A DNA stretch of 64,000 bases. Source: Nodularia sphaerocarpa UHCC 0038. Its GTDB lineage: Bacteria; Cyanobacteriota; Cyanobacteriia; Cyanobacteriales; Nostocaceae. The translations under genes were made by a program, and so were the position numbers. Below the pieces are notes generated by a model. That model was not told the origin of the DNA. It searched no databases and worked only from the letters and a program-made list of their open reading frames with translations. Numbering within the stretch: position 1 is the stretch's first letter; each line of letters opens with the position of its first letter. Below are positions 60,521 to 64,000 of this stretch, piece after piece. The stretch lies in assembly GCF_022376295.1 (NCBI RefSeq), contig NZ_CP060140.1, positions 1,368,356 through 1,432,355 of the forward strand. Direction: 5' to 3'.

Positions 60521-61726
60521 ATGAAAAGTGATAATAATCAACAACAGGAATCAGAAACAGAAATTATTAAGTCTGAGAAAATAGAATATCAAGCACCAAA
60601 AGAAGCCCCAGATACTACTGAGCAACAACAGCAATCAGAACCAGAAATTATTAAGTCTGAGAAAATAGAACATCAGCCACCCAAAGAAGCTCCAGATACT
60701 ACTGAGCCAATTTGGATAAAGCTTATTAAGAGAATAACCAAAGTAACCCCAATAATATGGATTACTGTTGTTTTCATCGTGATCATTCCTCTTCTTGGCC
60801 AGATGTTTATTTCTAGAGCGTTTTCAAGTCCTACTCCAGATATTGTTAATCAACGTTTAGTTGATTGGAGTCAAGTTGATGAAGAAATGATATTAGCACT
60901 CAAAAATGCACATGAAGATACTAGAAGTTATGCTTCAGATCAACTCGATATCTGGGTTGATGAATGGATGACACAGGTAGACAGTAGCTTTTTGGATTGG
61001 TATTTTAGCTACTTTACTCAAAAGCAAAGAGAATATAAAGGATTTTGGCTTGCGTTATCTTCTGGAGCATTGCATTTAGTGAATCCTGACAATCCAACTC
61101 CAGAAGAAAAAGTAGCTGAAATTATTACTGAAAGTTTTCAACAGGAATTTGCTAAACGAGTCGTTAGACCAAAGATAGCACAGCTTAAACTAGAGCGATT
61201 AACACAGCAAACCATTAATCACTACGTTGAGGATTTAGAAGGAAAAGTTGATGAAGTTAAAATAAGAAATAAAATTCCCCTAGCAGACTGGAACCGTTAC
61301 CTAAGTGACATAGCAATTACTATTAACGATGGTAAAGAAATTCCTGCCAGTTTTTCAATGAAAGTACTACTTGGTGGAAGTGGTTATGTAGCTATTAAAC
61401 CTTTAGTTGTACCATTATTAGGAAAAATTGGCAGTCAGATGACTGCGAAGCTGTCAGGTAAAATTGGTGCAAAAATAGCAGCTAAAACAGGAGCAAGTCT
61501 GACTGGAAAGATAGGAGCAGGGCTTTTAGATCCTATTTTTGGCATAGGTATTATTGCTTGGGACTTATGGGACTATAACCACACTGTGAAAATAGAAAGA
61601 CCTATTCTGCGGAAAAATATTGCTGACTACTTAAAAGAAGTGAAGTTTTCTCTTCTTGATAACCCAGTAAATGGAATTATGACTCCAATTGAGGAGATAG
61701 AAAGTAAAATTTTGCAGTCAATATGA
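60521..61726 (+). CDS. Unknown single-pass membrane protein with N-terminal tandem repeat
   Basis: I do not recognise this 401-residue protein. The N-terminal tail has a 28-residue unit twice (11-34 and 39-62: EIIKSEKIE-x-Q-x-PKEAPDTTE), duplicated at DNA level. A membrane helix follows (about 74-95, IIWITVVFIVIIPLLGQMFI), then a mostly helical domain with FLDWYFSYFTQKQREYKGFW. A Gly/Ala/Lys-rich amphipathic stretch comes next (about 285-345, KIGSQMTAKLSGKIGAKIAA), then a short tail. The start at 60521 has GAGGAAA upstream. It converges with the ATPase gene at a G/C-rich hairpin. Function unknown. Confidence 0.65.
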   Translation: MKSDNNQQQESETEIIKSEKIEYQAPKEAPDTTEQQQQSEPEIIKSEKIEHQPPKEAPDTTEPIWIKLIKRITKVTPIIWITVVFIVIIPLLGQMFISRAFSSPTPDIVNQRLVDWSQVDEEMILALKNAHEDTRSYASDQLDIWVDEWMTQVDSSFLDWYFSYFTQKQREYKGFWLALSSGALHLVNPDNPTPEEKVAEIITESFQQEFAKRVVRPKIAQLKLERLTQQTINHYVEDLEGKVDEVKIRNKIPLADWNRYLSDIAITINDGKEIPASFSMKVLLGGSGYVAIKPLVVPLLGKIGSQMTAKLSGKIGAKIAAKTGASLTGKIGAGLLDPIFGIGIIAWDLWDYNHTVKIERPILRKNIADYLKEVKFSLLDNPVNGIMTPIEEIESKILQSI

Positions 61727-61747
61727 TGAATTGATATAGCATCATAG

Positions 61748-61773
61748 CCCCCTCCTCGCTTGCGGGGAGGGGG
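61748..61773. repeat. CCCCCTCC hairpin, related to the CCCCTCTCC repeat
   Basis: Arms 61748-61759 and 61762-61773 pair over 12 bp with one G-U around a TT loop. The tail GGGTTGGGGGTGGGGTTCTT is shared with 20282 and 24470. It may end transcription of the two convergent genes. Confidence 0.7.
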
Positions 61774-61819
61774 TTGGGGGTGGGGTTCTTGTACCTCGTA
61801 ACACCGGGAAGTGCTGTAT

Positions 61820-63151
61820 TCACAAACTAAACTCTGCTGCATCATCCTCATCTGCATCTTTACCCATAGCAGTGGGCTGAAATTTAGAACCATGAATTAG
61901 TTCACTAAAAACCATTCCTGGATTTTGATGCAGGATATTTAGCAAACTGATAAAATCCCGCACAATTTCCCCTGGTGTGAGTAACGCTTCTGCACCCAAG
62001 CGCGTCACAATTTCTTGGACAAATTCCTTTAACTCAGGATTCTTCAAAACTTGTTCATAACCGAAATTGAGTGCATGAATCTCAGTTAAACGTTGCAAAA
62101 GTGTGAGAATTTCAGCTTCACTCAAAGGGTTAAGCCGGATAACTGGCCCTAACTGTTCCTGAACCCCTGACTGTGTAGCAAAACGACTTTCTTTTGTGCG
62201 TCTGCGCCAAGCTTGGTCTGCAAAAAGTCCTCGATTTGGGTCTTCTAAAAATCTGGTTGTTCCACCAATAAAAATACCCAAATGTTCAGCTTTGCATTGC
62301 ATGGTGTCATTAAACATCGTTAACAGTCTGTTATAGTTCCGTTCACGAGTAACTGTAGTTGATATTTGGTATAAATTTACAGCTTCATCAACTAAAACTA
62401 ATAGTCCTTTATAACCAATCTCAGCGACAAACTTAGCAAATAGTTTAATATAGTCATACCAACTATCATCATCAATAATTACCCTTACTCCTAACGCTGC
62501 TTTCGCCTCAATTTTAGTGCTAAATTCTCCCCGCAGCCAACGCATCGCCGCATTTTTTAAATCATCATCATCTAAGCGATAACCACGCCAATAGGCAATA
62601 ATTACACTCCCAAAATCAAAACCATGTACTAAATCTTCAATATACTGCACTACTTCCCTAATTTTTGCTTCAACTTTATCATCAAAACCATCGTCATTAG
62701 GACGCAACTTTGTTTCTTTGACAACTTCTTGTTGAATTTTATTAATCCATCCTTCCAAAATTGAAACCAAAGCACCACCATCAGGACGAGTTTTTGTCGC
62801 CAAGTGGCTCATTAATTCGCGATAAGTTGCTAAACCTTCATTGTGGGTTCCTGCTAATCGCCGTGAGGAAGATAAATCAGCATCAGCTACCACAAAACCT
62901 TGCTCCATAGCGCGGTTGCGAATTAGTTGGAGGATGAAGCTTTTACCTGAGCCATAGTTACCAATGATAAACCGAAATGCTGATACACCTTCTGCGATGT
63001 CATCGAGATTTTGAAATAGGCTTTGAAGTTCTTTTTCTCGCCCAACTGCGATATGCTCAACTCCTGTTCTCGGTACTACTCCTGCGCCCAGAGAATTTAT
63101 TAAAGCAGTGGAAATTTTTTTGGAGATTTTGAGCTTAACCATGTAGTTCAC
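61820..63151 (-). CDS. P-loop ATPase of the BrxC/BrxD-like DUF2791 family
   Basis: The 443-residue protein has Walker A GNYGSGKS (64-71), Walker B LLVLVDEA with D255/E256, and an arginine-rich sensor region (QAWRRRTKESRF). The N-terminal phrase ISTALINSLGAGVVPRTGVEHIAVGRE and ADADLSSSRRL fit the DUF2791/BREX ATP-binding family. Other BREX genes (pglZ, brxX, brxL) are not in the window. The next gene upstream on the same strand ends in a TerB-C-like domain, so this is more likely the ATPase of a Ter-type DNA-processing system. M4 (63142) is an alternative start. Confidence 0.75.
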   Translation of the reverse strand: MNYMVKLKISKKISTALINSLGAGVVPRTGVEHIAVGREKELQSLFQNLDDIAEGVSAFRFIIGNYGSGKSFILQLIRNRAMEQGFVVADADLSSSRRLAGTHNEGLATYRELMSHLATKTRPDGGALVSILEGWINKIQQEVVKETKLRPNDDGFDDKVEAKIREVVQYIEDLVHGFDFGSVIIAYWRGYRLDDDDLKNAAMRWLRGEFSTKIEAKAALGVRVIIDDDSWYDYIKLFAKFVAEIGYKGLLVLVDEAVNLYQISTTVTRERNYNRLLTMFNDTMQCKAEHLGIFIGGTTRFLEDPNRGLFADQAWRRRTKESRFATQSGVQEQLGPVIRLNPLSEAEILTLLQRLTEIHALNFGYEQVLKNPELKEFVQEIVTRLGAEALLTPGEIVRDFISLLNILHQNPGMVFSELIHGSKFQPTAMGKDADEDDAAEFSL

Positions 63152-63245
63152 TTCACTGATTTTTTAACGCAGAGGTATAGGATATACACTTAATATTAAT
63201 TAAGCATTAATACTGATAATAAAATATATTTTTGTAGGTTGATTT

Positions 63246-63389
63246 GTAGGTTGGGTTGTTCGCGTCAGCGTTGCGGAGCAATTGAACGTTAACGTAGTTT
63301 GCCGAAGGCATAACCCAACAAATCCTCAGAAATGAATGTTAGATTTGACTTTGTACTCCTACGCTTAAGCAAGCTACAACCCAACCTAC
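63246..63389. repeat. GTAGGTTGGGTTG inverted-repeat element, copy 2
   Basis: A 144-bp element is bounded by GTAGGTTGGGTTG (63246-63258) and CAACCCAACCTAC (63377-63389). It also holds CGTCAGCGTTGCGGAGCAAT and GTTTGCCGAAGGCATAACCC words. A further GTAGGTTG lies at 63234-63241. It separates the ATPase from the TerB-C-like gene. Confidence 0.7.
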
Positions 63390-63390
63390 T

Positions 63391-64000
63391 TTAATTTGAT
63401 GAAGCTTGTCTAGCTATGAGGTTTTCATACATAGCCAGGATTTTTCTCGTGTGTACTATATGCTCTTGATACACTTGAGGAATTTCCAAACTAGTTTCAA
63501 TGATTAATTCTCCAATAGTATCATTGGCGTGTTCATTTATAGAATCAATTAATAGATTTGGCATGGTAATATTGGCTTCGGCAATTTGTTTAATAATTAC
63601 CTGGGGATTATCTTGTTCTACTATGGCTTTTAATACCTGAATTTCAGGATTTGGGAGGACTCCTAAAAAGTTATTCCATTCTTCAGGTAAAATTTCTGAT
63701 GTATTTATTGAGTCTAAAGAATCAATTAATTCGGCAAAAAGAAATACATCATTTACATCTTCAGTGAAATTTTCCGTTGATTTTTCTGGATTTAATGTTT
63801 GTGTTTGTTGGAGTAATTCCCAAACTTGGCTCTGTAACAAGTCTCGTTCTGATTGCAATAACGAAACTTGTGATTCCATTTGCTGTAATTGTGATTGCTT
63901 TTGTGTAATTTTAGTTTGTAGGTAATTGAGATTTTCGGCTAAATTTTCCCTTTCAGTTTTTGTAGCTATTAACAATTGTTTTTGCTGGTTAGTCTCCGTT
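63391..64000 (-). CDS. Coiled-coil protein with TerB-C-like C-terminal domain, 5' end outside the window
   Basis: The frame stays open to the window edge, so the N-terminus is missing. The visible part has a coiled coil (TKITQKQSQLQQMESQVSLLQSERDLLQSQ) and then about 120 residues (WNNFLGVLPNPEIQVLKAIV, ANITMPNLLIDSINEHANDTIGELIIE). The SINEHANDTIG phrase is the TerB-C hallmark. TerB-C proteins belong to Ter-linked stress and DNA-processing operons, often next to an ATPase and a helicase, and the adjacent DUF2791 ATPase fits this. The assignment is by eye. Confidence 0.6.
   Translation of the reverse strand, partial: TETNQQKQLLIATKTERENLAENLNYLQTKITQKQSQLQQMESQVSLLQSERDLLQSQVWELLQQTQTLNPEKSTENFTEDVNDVFLFAELIDSLDSINTSEILPEEWNNFLGVLPNPEIQVLKAIVEQDNPQVIIKQIAEANITMPNLLIDSINEHANDTIGELIIETSLEIPQVYQEHIVHTRKILAMYENLIARQASSN

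Noticed and set aside
61820..63151. BREX phage-defence system from the BrxD-like ATPase
   Set aside because: No pglZ, methylase, brxL or other BREX gene is visible; the only linked gene looks like TerB-C. A BREX label would over-read the ATPase family name.

Overview
The window is chromosomal DNA of a filamentous cyanobacterium of the Nostoc/Anabaena type (Nostocales). The reasons are the very frequent GCGATCGC (HIP1) palindromes, heptanucleotide tandem arrays of the kind known from Nostocales, a photosystem II psbA gene with glutamine at D1 position 130, a plant-type ferredoxin (petF), a biliverdin reductase, ycf51 and several families known mainly from cyanobacteria (DUF3143, DUF1499, SLH-OprB porins, kinase-FGE fusions). 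I see no tRNA, rRNA, CRISPR array, prophage or transposase.

Layout. 1-6.8 kb is housekeeping: a truncated pentapeptide protein, map-bvdR, petF, a SpoIID/LytB protein, lepB, and an HhH/TM2 pair. 7.0-14.2 kb on the minus strand holds three large genes that look like one phospho-signalling/redox module: a Ser/Thr kinase fused to an FGE-like domain, a 1111-residue NapH/NosR-like membrane iron-sulfur protein with FHA and cNMP-like domains, and an FHA-FNR-ferredoxin fusion. 14.4-20.1 kb holds an orphan potC-like permease, a glycosyltransferase, three small cyanobacterial genes and an iron-type porin with a near-consensus Fur box. 20.3-26.5 kb is a class II lanthipeptide locus (synthetase, peptidase-ABC exporter, precursor, HlyD adaptor). 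Its synthetase lacks about 350 internal residues and its exporter has an altered Walker A, so the pathway may be decaying or divergent.

26.5-38.5 kb has dnaK-dnaJ, an M28 peptidase, a carotenoid oxygenase with an unusual transthyretin-like/TerB-like N-terminal extension, a renalase-like flavoprotein, YaaW, an O-antigen ligase and ycf51. 38.9-41.3 kb has a dehydrogenase/aminotransferase pair. 41.3-46.7 kb is an arsenic locus: ArsR, a PstS-like binding protein, GAPDH, ArsJ and ACR3. This combines arsenate export as 1-arseno-3-phosphoglycerate with arsenite efflux. psbA follows.

48.5-59.6 kb has an acyltransferase, an OmpR-type regulator, hisG, a three-gene two-component set (two large kinases and a receiver) and an oxidative-stress group (Fur/PerR-like regulator, type II peroxiredoxin, glutathione reductase) with a 7-1-7 palindrome in the regulator-peroxiredoxin gap. 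59.7-64.0 kb has a PIN/RHH toxin-antitoxin pair with a perfect 22-nt palindrome at its start, an unknown membrane protein, and a DUF2791-type ATPase next to a TerB-C-like protein cut by the window edge.

Dispersed short repeats are a general theme. Several genes take their last codons or stop codons from them (lanthipeptide synthetase, O-antigen ligase, acyltransferase, PstS-like protein, GAPDH).
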